From Muscardinus avellanarius (Eukaryota > Chordata > Mammalia > Rodentia > Gliridae), in NCBI GenBank assembly GCA_963383645.1, contig OY726557.1, positions 158,251,599 to 158,315,598 of the forward strand: 64,000 bases of DNA. Direction: 5' to 3'. The notes under the pieces were generated by a model. That model was not told the origin of the DNA and did not search any database. It was given only the letters and a program-made list of their open reading frames with translations. Made by a program: the position numbers and the translations under genes. This document shows, one piece after another, positions 38,047 through 64,000 of this stretch (positions within the stretch are counted from its first letter, which is position 1; each line of letters opens with the position of its first letter).

Positions 38047-38914
38047 AGATTTAACTACAAAAGAAGAATGCAAAAGTCTCCATAATTTTTAAATATGTAT
38101 CTCACAGTAAAATGAGTATTTTGGATATACTGGGTCAAATATATTTTTTAAAATTAATTTCATCTGTTTTGGTTTATTGTCGGCACTAGAAAAAGTCTTT
38201 AAAGTTGCATATGTGGCTTGTATTGTTTGTGATAACACTGATTTAGATAATTTCTTCTTAGGTCCTCAGAAGTAAAATTTTATAGTTTCCAGAGGAAATT
38301 TCCCTGAATTTAAAACAGATAGGCTAGTCGGCCTTTCTGTATATCCAAACGTAATAACCTAGATCATAAATTTCCACTTATTTATAAATAATAAATGAAT
38401 GAATAAATTTCCATTTAGATAAAGTATATTTTATTACACAGGTTCAGTGGCTCCATGATAAACTAATTACAGTAAGAGCATAATTGATAACTTGTTGATC
38501 ATATTTTGTAGGCAGTTCCATAAATTCCCAGTGCCATTTCAAATAGGGTGAAGATGGCATATGTATTAATCATAAATAGGGGGTTGACTCAGAGATTTCA
38601 TTTTAGCATAATACCAAAGTCGCAGGGCAGTCTCTGCCAACAAATATAAATAATGTCCTCAGATTCATAGTTAAAGACTCAAAATTACATCACTGTGATA
38701 TGCTGTGGGACAGAAGGCTCTGGAGAAGTTTGGGATTTATAAAAGCAAAACCAACTATGTTCACTGTGAGCCCAAGAATTATGTGTCCTTTGAGCAATAG
38801 CATGTCACCTGCTCCTCAAGCGTGTAAGTTAATAAAAATTAAGCCTCATCTATGAAAAAAGATTGTTTTTAAAAAGTCTTTAGATAAGCTTTCCAAGATT
38901 AAAGTTTCTGTTTT
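38047..38914. other. Nothing recognised
   Basis: Unique intergenic sequence between C11orf97 and ANKRD49. Confidence 0.4.
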
Positions 38915-39227
38915 AGTCAGCTTTTAGTCACCTTGACCCAAACACCTGTTAAGCATAACTTAGAAGAGAAACAGTTTATCTGGGTTCAGTTTCTGAGATT
39001 TACTCCAAGGCAGACACTGGTGGCAAGGCCTGGCTGAGGGACGCTGCTCACAGTGGCTGGAAGAAGAGAGTAAGTGGAGGGGGCCAGGGACATACAGTCC
39101 CCAAGGCCCTGTCCCCAGTGACCCACCTCCTTCAGCCAGGCCCCAACCCCGAGCCTTGCTGCATTAGGGACATGCTTTCAACATAGGAAACTTTGGGGAG
39201 ACATTACAAACCCAAGCCGTTACATTT
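38915..39227 (-). mobile_element. Old LTR-like repeat, same type, antisense
   Basis: 'cagcttttagtcaccttgac', 'gagaaacagtttatctgg' and the GC-rich 'cagtgacccacctccttc' match the antisense of this repeat. Confidence 0.45.
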
Positions 39228-39592
39228 GCCAACTGAGCTACATACCCTGGGTAATCTAGAAAGCACAGGTATGTAATGTAGTCAAAAGCTCAATTGGTGA
39301 ATGCCTTCTATGGACAGAAGTAAATGCAACACAAAGCATGAAGGAAGCCAAATACTGAAAATCCTGTCCTTCTAGAGAAGATTTCTCTTAATGCAGTTTT
39401 CTTTATGATGATTTCATTAATGAATTTCTCTTAAAATGAAGATTTCTCTAGCACTGATGAGTACTGAGTCCTAAAAACAAGAGTAGTAATACCTCAAATC
39501 CTTATCAGAAATAAGGAGGCTTCTTTGACTCCATAACTAAATGGGAAGTTTACATAAAGTCATAGATACAACCCATTGTTAAGAATGGAGTC

Positions 39593-39799
39593 AGCAGGGT
39601 GTGGTGGCGCACGCTTGTGATCCCAGCATTCAGGAGGCTGAGACTGGAGGATCATGGACAGCCTCAGCCACTTAGTGAGGCACTCCGTAACTTAGTGAGA
39701 CCCTGTTTCAAAATAAAGAATAAAAAATAGGGCAGGGGGTGTAGCTTGGAGGTTGAATGCCCCTGGGTTCCATCCCCAGACCCTCCAAAAAAAAAAAAA
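39593..39799 (+). repeat. SINE, subtype A
   Basis: 'cagcagggtgtggtggcgca' to 'ccccagaccctcc'. Confidence 0.9.
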
Positions 39800-40483
39800 A
39801 GCTCTGAAATTTCACATAACTAGGCAGCCTTGCTCAGCAGTACACTGGAATTAGATGGGGTCTTATTCTACCATCATTGTAAGCCTGCTGTCCTTATAAT
39901 TTGGTATCACTTGGGTCAGGTTAAACAGAAAGCAACCTCTCATTTTCTGCTAAACCTTTGTATCAGAGATACTGAAACCAAGGCATGTCACAGTCAAAGA
40001 TCACACAAGCAAAATTTTCCTAACTCTTCAGAGTCTGTCACAATGACTCACTTAATTTACTATCTTTAACTTTCTGAGATGATCCAGTTTTGTTCTAATA
40101 AAAATCTTGCCACAAATACATGATTAAAAATATTATTACATAGTCTATGATTCTGTCAAACGAGTTAGCTCAAAAGGAACAATTGTGGTAAGCATTTTAA
40201 ATGCTTACCATTTAAAGAAAGCATACTTGATTGTTTCTTTTCCCTAGGATGTTAGTTCCAGTGTTGAGAAATTAAGAGAAGACCCTTTGGGAAGTCGCTG
40301 AGGGGCTAAGAACTCAAATGGAAACTATGTTGGAGAGACTGAGAGTACATAATAAACAAATGTATACTGCTTGAGTAAATATGCTATGGGTCCAACAGTA
40401 CACACAGCTTAAAACAAGAATTTATGACATTTTTGTTGTCAATTGTCTTCAATATTTATAATTTTTGTCACTATCTACACTGT
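39800..40483. other. Nothing recognised
   Basis: Unique. A short inverted repeat 'taagcatttt' / 'aaatgcttacc' lies at about 40190-40212. Confidence 0.4.
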
Positions 40484-40710
40484 CTTTTTTTTCTTTTCTT
40501 TTCTTTTTTTTTTTTGTACTAGGGGTAGAAACCAGGGGCTTTTCTACCTCTGGGCTATACTCCCAGACCTATTTTTATACTTTATTTGGAAACAGGGTCT
40601 AAGTTGTTGAGAGCCTCACTAAGTAGCTGAGGCTGGCTTCGAACCTGTGCAATCCTCCTGTCCCAGCCTCCAAAGCACAGGGATTACAAGCATGCGCCAC
40701 GATGCCTGTC
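40484..40710 (-). repeat. SINE, subtype C
   Basis: 'gtactaggggtagaaaccag' to 'gccacgatgcctg'; pyrimidine-rich tail. Confidence 0.88.
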
Positions 40711-40774
40711 AGTCATTTTTTTAAAGAGCCTGAGCCACCTGGTGGTTCTAGTCCCAACTTAAAAATCAATCCCT

Positions 40775-40974
40775 AGCCAGGCATGGTGGCGCATGCTTGT
40801 AATCTCCGCACTAGGGAGGCAGAGACAGGAGGATCGCACAGGTTCGAAGCCAGCCTCGCTGGCTTAAGAGACCCTGTTTCCAAATAAAAACAATATAAAA
40901 TAGGTCTAGGACTGCAGCCCTGAGGTAGAAGGGTTCCATCCTCAGTACCACCAAAAAAACAAAAAACAAAAAAC
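40775..40974 (+). repeat. SINE, subtype B
   Basis: TSD CAATCCCT on both sides. Confidence 0.9.
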
Positions 40975-41355
40975 AATCCCTCACTCTTAGAATTTCTTAT
41001 CCTTTGTCACTATGCCTTTGGTTTTGGTGACCTCAAGAGATTTTTATGAGCAGAGCCCTAACCAGCAGGATTAGGCAGGTAAAACCGGCTGGATAGCAGA
41101 TACATTATGATCTCTTGGATGAAGGAATAACTAGTTAAGTTGTGTGCATGTCTAAAAAGTTATACTGATTCATACAAATAAGGATCATGTTGACCAGGGT
41201 GAGGTAGGACTGTCCACAGGATTGTGTGAATTGTGGTAGGGGAGGCAGTATATAACATTCATTGGATTAAATACCTAGCTTTCCAAAATGGGCTATATTA
41301 TAAAAAACAAAGGTTTTCAATTTTTTTTTTTTAACTTCTAAGGACTTAACTTGCT

Positions 41356-41569
41356 AGCCAGGAGCAGTAGCATACACCTCACTTGGGAGGCTAAGACAGG
41401 AGGATGGCAGGTTCAGCAATTTAATCAGACCTTCCACAACTTAGACCTTGTTTCAAACTAAAAAAAAAAAAAAAAAAATAGGGTTGGGGGTGTAGCTCAG
41501 AGGCAGAATGCCCCTGGGTACAATCTCCAGCACTACAAAAGAATAATAAAAAAAAAAAAAAAAAAAAGA
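41356..41569 (+). repeat. SINE, old
   Basis: 'agccaggagcagtagcatac'; its A-tail hosts the next SINE. Confidence 0.85.
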
Positions 41570-41570
41570 A

Positions 41571-41766
41571 AGCCGGGCGTGGTGGCGCACGCTTGTAATC
41601 CCCACGCTTGGGAGGCTGAGACAGGAGGATCGCGCAGGTTCGAAGCCAGCTCGCTGGCTTAAGGGACCCTGTTTCCAAATAAAAATATAAAAAATAGGTC
41701 TGGGAGTGTAGCCCGGAGGTAGAAGGGCTTCCAGGAACCCCAGTACCACCAAAAAAAAAAAAAAAA
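41571..41766 (+). repeat. SINE, subtype B, in the tail of the previous one
   Basis: Near-consensus; AGAATAAT-like TSD; typical targeting of an A-rich tail. Confidence 0.92.
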
Positions 41767-42283
41767 AGAATAATTTAAAAAAAAGATTAAAGTTGCTAAT
41801 ATGTAACTTCTTCTAGTTTAAAGTGAAAGCAACTGGCTATGGTAATATAGAGAATACAGCTGAACTGCACCAGAATAGTTAAGACTTTTAAATTAAATTT
41901 GGAGTTACCTCACCTTATAAAAATACATGTCAATATACTAAATATTCAACAAAGATCAGGATATGGGATATTTAAAAATACATTTCTCTTGGATCAGCAC
42001 CAAAAATATCTTCAGTTTCTGTACTACCCGTGTCAAGTTTTTAAGTAAGGTTAAGTTAAAATTGCTTAAAAATCACAAACTCCACAGAAATCATTAAAGG
42101 TATATCTAAACGTTCAAATACATTTTAACATCAAGGTCACACAATTCACTAGGGAGAACATTATAATGAGTACCAATGGATTTCTGTAGTAAGACTTTTG
42201 ATGTCAACCTTGTATTAGGAAATATTTTACATCTCACAAAGGAGGCACTGGTACTTAGAAACTTAATAAAATTACTAGAACCA
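41767..42283 (-). other. Probable ANKRD49 3' UTR and downstream flank
   Basis: AT-rich unique sequence directly after the ANKRD49 stop codon, free of SINEs until 41766. I found no clear AATAAA on the minus strand here, so the poly(A) site is not placed. Confidence 0.45.
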
Positions 42284-42745
42284 TTAAGACGGAGGTGAAG
42301 AATTTGTACAGCCTTCTGCAATTTCAAAGAGGTAGTGATAGATACTTGTTCTCCTGGCGATATCAAAGGCGGTTTCTTCCAAGTGATTCTTCAGACCTGG
42401 TTTGATGTAACGATTCATCAGGAGGAGCTCGAGTGTATCTTTGCTCTCTCTGTTCCCAGCAGCAAGATGCAAGGGGGTCAGGAGGCCTTTTGTTTGGGCG
42501 TTGATATCTGCATCATGTTGAAGCAATAAAGAAGCCACTCTGGTATTATTCCACTTGCAAGCACTGTGCAGGGGTGTCCAGCCATCCACAGTCACTGCAT
42601 GCACATCTGCCCCCTGTGCTATAAGCTCACGGACAATATCTAAGTGTCCGCTGTAGGCTGCTCGATGGAGAGGGGTATACTCATCCTCATCCCTAGTGTT
42701 CACAAGAGTGGCCTTCTCAGAAAGTAGTCTCCGTACTGTGGTAAG
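42284..42745 (-). CDS. ANKRD49: ANKRD49 terminal coding exon
   Basis: Opens LTTVRRLLSEKAT right after 'cttcctcag' and carries the ankyrin units and the C-terminus. The frame is open for 12 codons upstream of the acceptor, but that stretch is intron. Confidence 0.96.
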   Translation of the reverse strand, partial: LTTVRRLLSEKATLVNTRDEDEYTPLHRAAYSGHLDIVRELIAQGADVHAVTVDGWTPLHSACKWNNTRVASLLLQHDADINAQTKGLLTPLHLAAGNRESKDTLELLLMNRYIKPGLKNHLEETAFDIARRTSIYHYLFEIAEGCTNSSPPS

Positions 42746-42884
42746 CTGAGGAAGATAAAAAGTAAAAAGACCTCTTTTACAATTCCAACTCAATGCAGAA
42801 TAAAGAAAATTAAAGTGTGCAGTTTTATATTCAATTAAGTTAAATAAAAACTTGTTAGCAGATAACTTTAAAATTAAAATGAAT

Positions 42885-42918
<34 letters not shown>

Positions 42919-45442
42919 GGTGGTACTAGGATGGAACCTAGGGGCCTTCTACCTCCAGGCTACACTCCTAGACCTATTTTATATTTTATTTGGAAACAGG
43001 GTCTCTTAAGCCAGCTGAGGCTGGCTTCAAACCTGCGCGATCCTCCTGTCTCAGCCTCCCGAGCATGGGGATTACAAGCATGCGCCACCACGCCTGGCGA
43101 ATTAAGATTTTTTTTAGAGGGAGTGGTCAACCGATTTAGTAATGAACAAGTTAGTGTTAATTATACTCAGTTGCTTCTAAGAATTTGATTCTCTGAATAT
43201 CAAAGCACACATTTACTTCTGTCTACCTAAGGCTTATTGCACACAAACTTTGGCCCTAGATGAATATGGGCTATAATTATATTTCATGTTGTTTCCTCTA
43301 TAAATACTAATTTTTCTATAATAGGATTATCTTAATATATAATATATAAAACATTTTCGTGTGTATATGATACTGGGGGTTGAAGGTAGGAGTGTTCTAC
43401 CTTTGAGCTACATCTCCATCTATATTCTTTTTTTTGGAAATAGGTACTCACTAGGTTGCTGAGTCTTGCTAACTTGCTGAAGCTGGTTTCAAACCTGCGA
43501 TCCTCTTGTCTCAGCTTTCCAAATACTGGGATTACAGGTGTGTACCAACATACCTGGCTGTGTATAAAACTTTTAAAAACAAAACTTCTTTTAAGAAAAT
43601 CCAGGGATTAAAGGGCTCAAGTCTTTCTGAACACAATCTTAGAAATATAGCACAAGGCAGTGATTTTAGTTTAGTTTATGTACCTTTTGTGGGCTGCACC
43701 TTCCTCTGAAGCTAAAAAGCTGTTAAAAAGCATAAGGTCAGCTGGGCATGGTGGCACACGCTTGTAATCCCAGCATTTGGGAGGCTGAGACAGGAGGATT
43801 GCAGTTCACAGACAGCCACAGGTACTTAGTGAGGCCCTTTGCAGCTCAGTGAGACCCTGTTTCAAAATAAAGAATAAAAAAAAGGCTCTGGGGGTGTAGC
43901 TCAGAGGTAGAATGCCCCTGGGTTCCATTTCCAGTACCGCAAAAAAAAAAGTAAGATTGAGTAGGGTACTGTAGTGCATGCCTATAATCCCAGTGACTTG
44001 GGAGGCTGAAGGGACTGAATTTTGAGGCTAGCTTAGGCAATTTAGTGAAACTGTCTCAAAAATAAATATAAAGGTGCTGGTGTATACTTCAGTAGTAGAA
44101 ATGCACCTGGGTTTAATCCCCAGTATTGACAAAAAAAAAAAAAAACCCCACAAAAATGTAATCTCCTTTTATTAGTTTGGAGAACTTAGTAAAATGAAAG
44201 AAAGTAGCCAAGTGGAAGCAAAAAGAGTTTTAGTGCTAATTCTACTTGGATGACACTGGACAAATTAACATTACCTTTCTTATAGGGATTAAATGTGAGG
44301 AGTAAATAAAACAATGTAGTAAGGAACCAGGTATAGCTGGTATTTATTTATATATTTTTGGTGGTACTGGGGATGGAACCCAGGGGCATTCTACCTCCCA
44401 GATACACCCCCAGGCCTATTTTGTTCTTATTCTTTATTTTGAAACAGGGTCTCACTGAGTTGCAAAGGGCTTCACTAAGTAGTAGCTGAGGCTGTCCTTG
44501 AACTGTGATCCTCCTATCTCAGCCTCCAGAATGCTGGTATTATAAGCGTAAGCCACCATGCCCAGCTTAGAGTTGGTATTTAATTAATGTTACTTTTCAT
44601 TTCACCTATCTTGAATGAAACTTACTGGTAGGCTGATCCTAATGACCCAACCTAATTGCTTTAAAATATATATCGTGCTTGCTATCTTTATAGTTATAAT
44701 TATCCTTATTCCCTCAAATAATCTTAATGTGATAGTTTATAACAATCTGTACTTTCATACTTTCATGTACATTGCTTCATTTGATTTTCACAATCTTATA
44801 TAACAGAGACAATATTATAATGGCCTTTTTTTTTTTTTTTTGGTATTGGGGATGGAACCCAGAAGCCTTCTACCTCCGGGCTACACTCCCAGACATATTT
44901 TATATTTCATTTGGAAACAGGGTCTCTTAAGCCAGCTGAGGCTGGCTTCGAAACTGCGCAATCCTCCTGTCTCAGCCTCCCAAGCGTGGGTGATTACAAG
45001 TGTGCGCCACCACGCCCGGCTTATGATGGCCATTTTTTTTTTTTATAGCTAAGAATTTAGAGGTTAAGAAATGTTGGAATTTGCCCAAAGATATGGATCA
45101 AATAGAAGTTCTGGGCCAAGTTTTCTGACTTTAAACCCAATCATTTTCATATTATGAAGGTTCCCTCTTTGTTCTGGTTTTTACCCGATTTTTTTCAGCA
45201 GCCCAAAGAAGCAATTTGCTTGGATCTTTTTCCATTTTTTTTTCTTGCAATTGGTACCACTCTTCATTATTTTCATCTTGCTCTTCATCTTCATCAGAAT
45301 TGCCTGACCAGAGACTTTGAGAACCAGTGGGAATAAGGTGTCCATGTGTTTCCAATAATTCGAGTTGGTTAAAATTTTCAGAAAAGTACATGGAATTCTC
45401 TGGGTCTTGTTCTCCATCATCATTTACTTTCTCTTTTTCCAT
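42284..45442 (-). CDS. ANKRD49: ANKRD49, complete CDS in two coding exons
   Basis: Ankyrin-repeat domain protein 49, a small adaptor-like protein linked in mammals to spermatogenesis and autophagy. The CDS joins 45442-45185 (86 codons) to 42745-42284 (153 codons plus stop), 239 residues, the length I know for the human protein. Residues 1-70 are acidic and unstructured-looking (SDEDEEQDENNEEW). From about residue 75 come ankyrin units: TPLHRAAYSGHLDIVRELI, TPLHSACKWNNTRVASLLL and TPLHLAAGNRESKDTLELLL, each with the TPLH turn. The C-terminus is FEIAEGCTNSSPPS. The intron (45184-42746) has a GTAAAA donor and a 'cttcctcag' acceptor in phase 0 and holds SINEs in both orientations. No frameshift or stop is seen. 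It is head to head with MRE11. Confidence 0.97.
42891..43099 (-). repeat. SINE, subtype B, ANKRD49 intron
   Basis: TSD GAATTAAGATTTTTTT on both sides. Confidence 0.92.
43363..43559 (-). repeat. SINE, diverged, ANKRD49 intron
   Basis: 'gatactgggggttgaaggta' to 'caacatacctggct'. Confidence 0.75.
43740..43949 (+). repeat. SINE, subtype A, ANKRD49 intron
   Basis: 'agctgggcatggtggcacac' to 'ttccagtaccgc'. Confidence 0.9.
43956..44146 (+). repeat. SINE, old, ANKRD49 intron
   Basis: 'gtactgtagtgcatgcctat' to 'cccagtattgac'. Confidence 0.75.
44215..44335 (+). repeat. MIR-like relic in ANKRD49 intron
   Basis: 'gatgacactggacaaattaa' and 'tatagggattaaatgtgagg' resemble MIR. Confidence 0.45.
44348..44567 (-). 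repeat. SINE, subtype A, ANKRD49 intron
   Basis: TSD GGTATTTA on both sides. Confidence 0.9.
44827..45021 (-). repeat. SINE, subtype B, ANKRD49 intron
   Basis: TSD TATAATGGCC / TTATGATGGCC. Confidence 0.92.
45185..45442 (-). CDS. ANKRD49: ANKRD49 coding exon 1
   Basis: Starts MEKEK and ends WAAEKNR before a gtaaaa donor. An in-frame ATG 33 nt upstream (MQCILCRIVVK...) lies in the presumed 5' UTR. MEKEK is chosen because it matches the family start and total length. The exon continues as 5' UTR to a likely 'ttttttcag' acceptor, so transcript exon 2 begins near 45521. Confidence 0.95.
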
Positions 45443-45833
45443 TTTTACTACAATTCTACATAAAATGCATTGCAAATACTTTGTAGAGGGAATTGTGTTT
45501 GCTTTATTTTATTCACAGTATCTGAAAAAACAAACAAAAATTATTAGTAAACAGTAATTGAGGCTTTATCAATAGCATATATAACAGTCTTGCAAACATG
45601 CACAAATAAACCTTATCTAAACTCTTTGGTGCTTTTTTCATGATATTCATTAAGTATACTAATATGAAACTATTTTAGCTATCTATGATCTTTAATGGCC
45701 TAACACTTATTTTTTCTGCCAAGCCAATGGCTGTAACTATTATTTTGAACCTATCAGTTTAGGTATGACGGTATTATGCTTTAAGTTGTAAAAATGTAAT
45801 ACAATAAATACAGGTACATTCAAATTTTTATTT

Positions 45834-46030
45834 TATTATTTATTTATTTATTTATTTTTTTGGTGGTACTGGGGTTCCTAGAAACTCTTCTACCTCTAGG
45901 CTACACTCCCAGACCTATTTTATATTTTTATTTGGAAACAGGGTCTCTTAAGCCACTGGCTTTGAACCTGCATGACCCTGTCTCTGCCTCCCAAGCACAG
46001 GGATTACAAGCTTGTGCCACCAAGCCTGGC
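45834..46030 (-). repeat. SINE, subtype B, ANKRD49 5' intron
   Basis: TSD ACATTCAAATTTTTAT on both sides. Confidence 0.93.
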
Positions 46031-46954
46031 ACATTCAAATTTTTATAAGCTACACTTACAAATAATCTAGGCAGAAGCAAAAGTTTCTAGTTTCTAAAAG
46101 ACAACCTCAAGTGATTCTCAGACAGAGAACAGCTCCTAAAAGGCTATCTGTCCCAAGCTGTCATCAATTCAGATATCTTAATCACAATATCCCTAACAAT
46201 TATCCTATTTCTACTTTAATATTTTCAGGCCTGGGAAAATTCATTGCATTATAAAGTAGTCCTATAGACTGTAGTTCATAGTTGGCCCCTTGTTAAGAAC
46301 TGAACTTTAGCTGTCATTCACTTTTTCACTCAACAAATATGAATAAAATGCTCAGCTATTGAGATTCCATAATAAACAAGATCTGCCTTAACTCAAGAAT
46401 CTTGCTGACTCGTGGAGGTGACTCTGAAGACAACATGGTTAAGTAGTATGGCTGGACCATATCCAAATACTATGAGTATACAGGAAGGTCATAATTTATC
46501 ATAAGGGATTAAAGAAAGTTTCCTGAAGGAGATATTCTGATGGGCTGCTATATTAAGAATAAGCGCTTAAAGACTTACCCAGTATGTAAGCCTTGATTAA
46601 GAACTTCCAGGTATATTTAAAAATTCAATCCAGGTGCATTGCCTTGATTCAGGGTTTAAAATAAAATGATCCGAATTCTTATTTGATGATATCCCATCAG
46701 GAATCAATAGGTTGTGTTTCCTAACTTAAAGGAAACATTCCATTTTGAGAAAAGATCTGAGCTATACCAATTCCTCACATTCGGTGACTGATGGCGCTAT
46801 CAGTCCCATTTTACAGATCGACCCGCGGAGGTCAGATTACAACAACCGAACCCTTATTAGCCCCATTTTACAGGTGAACGCAAGGAAGTCCGGATAGATA
46901 AAAAGCAACTTGCCATGGATCAAGGACCCTTCAATGAAATTTTAAGGCCAATTT
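46031..46954. other. ANKRD49 5' intron, unique
   Basis: Two short 'cccattttacag' patches (46805, 46863) suggest MIR/L2-type relics; otherwise nothing recognised. Confidence 0.4.
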
Positions 46955-47168
46955 TTTTTCCCCCTGTACTGGGGATGGAACTCAGGGACATTCTACCTCC
47001 GAGCTACAGCCCCCTGCCCTATCTTTTCGTCTTTTTAGTTTTTGAAACAGGGTCTCACTGAGTTGCGAAGAGCCTCACTAAGTAGCTGAGGCTGGCCGCG
47101 AACCGCGATCCTACGGCCTCAGCCTCCCGAATGCTGGGATCACAAGTGTGCGCCACCACGCCCCGCCA
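46955..47168 (-). repeat. SINE, subtype A, at the edge of the CpG island
   Basis: 'gtactggggatggaactcag' to 'ccaccacgccccgcc'; short TSD AGGCCA. Confidence 0.9.
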
Positions 47169-47199
47169 GGCCAGATATTTTAACTCAGAAGCCCCACAT

Positions 47200-48130
47200 T
47201 ATTTCCACTGTGCAATATTCTCTCAGTGCAACGGAGATGTACTTGACCCGGAGATCTAGGGGAGACAATCTGGGGAAGCCAGGAATAAAGCCTTTGGGTA
47301 AAGGGTTTGGCGAGTGGGAGAGGGCGGAGGCCGGGCGGGGTGGGGAGGGCACCAACCCGACTCCCGACAGCGGCCGGTCACTCGGGGCTCGCGGCCTTCC
47401 TCACTGCCCAGAGGGAAGAAGTCGCTTCCATGGACCTAGGGCACACCGCGCGGTCCAGCTTCCAGGGCTCGACCGGGGTCGACAGCTGACCGCCTCTTCG
47501 GGACCAAGAGTATTTAAACCTCTGCAGCCTGCCAGGAAGTGCGGTCCAGGACTAGGACAAGTTACCCACCTTAAGAGAGAAAAATCGCCATCGTCCACCT
47601 CGCTTCCGGGTTCGTCCCCTAGGCTGCTCTGGATTGGCTCCTGCGAGGGGGCGTGACCCCCGCGTCGTCCACCAGCCAATGAGAGTAGAAGGGGATTTGC
47701 GGCGTACGTCATCAACGTGGCATCGCGATAAACGCCGACGCTGTTTTCTCGCGCCTAATTCAGGTTTTGGCCCTGTGGGTTTTCCGCGTGAGCTGTTCGC
47801 TTATCTGATCACGAATCCCGCCCGTTCTTCCCTGATAGGAGACAGCGCCGGGTCTTGATGGTGGGGTTTTGAAGAGTCCAGGTGTGGGATAATTTAGGAG
47901 TCGTATCTGCTTCCTGGTTTCTTAGGTTCGGGGCGGAGGAGTGATTGCCACTCTTGGAAGAATGGGCCGTGCCAGCTGGGGAGGGTGTGAGGGCGCCGCC
48001 CGGACCTGAGTCCTGGAGAGAGGGCTGGGCGAGGTGAGGGATCCCACGGCCTGGAGCTCGGGATGAGAGCGTGCCCACTTGGAGTTGCCCTGCGGGCTCT
48101 CGAAGGCTCTCTGCCCAGGCCACGTGCTTG
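47200..48130. promoter_or_regulatory. Bidirectional CpG-island promoter of ANKRD49 and MRE11
   Basis: GC- and CpG-rich, repeat-free interval between two divergent genes. Visible elements: an ETS-like GCTTCCGG at 47602; a CCAAT box on each strand (ATTGG at 47633, CCAAT at 47676); a CRE-like TACGTCAT at 47705; and an E2F-like TTTTCTCGCGCC at about 47744. No TATA box is seen. A good minus-strand donor (AAG|GTGGGT at 47570/47569) could end ANKRD49's non-coding exon 1. A plus-strand donor (CCAG|GTGTGG at 47881/47882) or GCGAG|GTGAGG near 48033 could end MRE11's. The shared architecture is inferred from position. Confidence 0.8.
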
Positions 48131-48647
48131 ATTATTTATTCTAGCTTTAAATGCGGGGTCCTTGCTTCTTTTCCCGAAACAAGCTCGTCCGGTTAAAAGT
48201 CATGTGTTTGAGCGGGAAATACGGGGTGGCCTCGGTGCTCCAGAGTATTCTATGTATGCAACCTAATTTCTGCACTAACCACATCCAGAGTTGTGTGCAG
48301 AACCAGAATCGTACGAGACCCTTTCTGCCCTTTAATGTACATCAGTTTCCCATAAGAACAAGGAAAATAGGAGATTTAAAGCATAATAATGAAACTAGAG
48401 TGACAATGGAGATGTGTATTTTTCTTTTCCTAGCTCACTAAAGGAAAAAAGCAAATAGGTTTTTAGATGAAAATAAGACTTTCAAAATTGCCAGTCTACT
48501 TATTTAAAAAGGCGGTACAACACTGCATCCTAACTCATCTTGGTAAAATATGTGCAGCCTTTTAAAAATGCGCTTTAAGATACTTGTTTTTAGAATTTGG
48601 AATTGTTTTGTTTTTTTCCCCTCCCTCTTCGACATATTTGAACACAG
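48130..48647 (+). other. MRE11 intron 1, unique
   Basis: Non-repetitive sequence between the CpG island and exon 2; CACGTG E-box at 48121 just before it. Confidence 0.5.
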
Positions 48648-48707
48648 GACACAGGGACACTTGGAGAGGAACTTGGTCCCAAGGAGCTCTACTAACTGAC
48701 CATAAAC

Positions 48708-48727
<20 letters not shown>
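48648..48727 (+). CDS. MRE11: MRE11 exon 2 with start codon (5' UTR 48648-48707)
   Basis: Contains ATG at 48708 and codes MSPADA plus two bases of a Leu codon before the GTAAGC donor. Human has MSTADAL. The exon's 5' boundary is a best guess: a second AG lies six bases further on. Confidence 0.85.

Positions 48728-64000
<15,273 letters not shown>

Noticed and set aside
45443..45475. Upstream in-frame ATG of ANKRD49 (MQCILC...)
   Set aside because: It would lengthen the protein beyond the family's 239 residues; MEKEK is the conserved start.
47210..47715. Open frames of 148 and 104 codons in the ANKRD49/MRE11 CpG island
   Set aside because: GC-rich promoter sequence with few chance stops; no family resemblance.

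Overview
This is a mammalian nuclear genome window, almost certainly from a squirrel-family rodent (Sciuridae). About 80 SINE copies share a two-module structure: a 7SL/B1-like head ('gccgggcgtggtggcgcac') and an ID/tRNA-like second module ('ggtgtagctcggaggtagaa', 'tgggttccatccccag'). That composite matches the B1-dID type SINEs known from squirrels. Spliced genes, CpG-rich promoters, LINE-1 pieces and MIR/MER-type relics agree with this. Nothing prokaryotic is present.

Three genes are supported, in the order of human 11q21 read in reverse. (1) C11orf97, minus strand: three coding exons at about 32.8, 20.6 and 11.6 kb, joined in frame. Its CpG-rich 5' end carries an RFX X-box-like site, as expected of a ciliary gene. 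(2) ANKRD49, minus strand: complete 239-codon reading frame in two coding exons (45442-45185 and 42745-42284). (3) MRE11, plus strand: start codon at 48708 and five coding exons to 62503, giving residues 1 to about 181 of the nuclease; the rest lies beyond the right edge. ANKRD49 and MRE11 are head to head across a CpG-rich shared promoter at about 47.2-48.1 kb. FUT4, the next gene in human, would lie off the left edge.

Most of the remaining sequence is transposon-derived. SINEs fall into three subtypes used below. A is the long form ending 'cccagacccac' or 'cccagtaccgc'. C is a long form with 'gttcgaagccagcctcagc' and 'tttccaaataaaatataaaa'. B is a compact form in which 'ctggcttaagagaccc' replaces about 20-25 bases of the C body. 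Many copies have clear target-site duplications (TSDs), and several are nested.

A single endogenous-retrovirus LTR family is present as five solo LTRs (1308-2812, 1358-1976, 19050-19670, 20910-21590, 21682-22365). They have TG...CA ends, a TATA box, AATAAA and, in four cases, exact 5-bp TSDs. Two further insertions (37516-37632 and 61072-61181) contain only the R segment of this LTR plus poly(A). They look like retroposed short LTR transcripts and independently mark its transcription start and poly(A) site. The R segment holds a hairpin with compensatory changes between copies.

A third notable element is a TSD-flanked chimeric LINE-1 (26037-28828). It has an intact 320-residue ORF1, no sense ORF2, an inverted ORF2-derived segment and a sense 3' end, resembling the HAL1 (half-L1) organisation. 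Smaller curiosities are a retroposed 5' fragment of U6 snRNA inside a LINE-1 piece, a twin-primed LINE-1, an old local duplication whose copies differ by two SINE insertions, and a SINE with three tandem ID-like modules. Coordinates of degraded repeats are approximate (about 10 bases either side).
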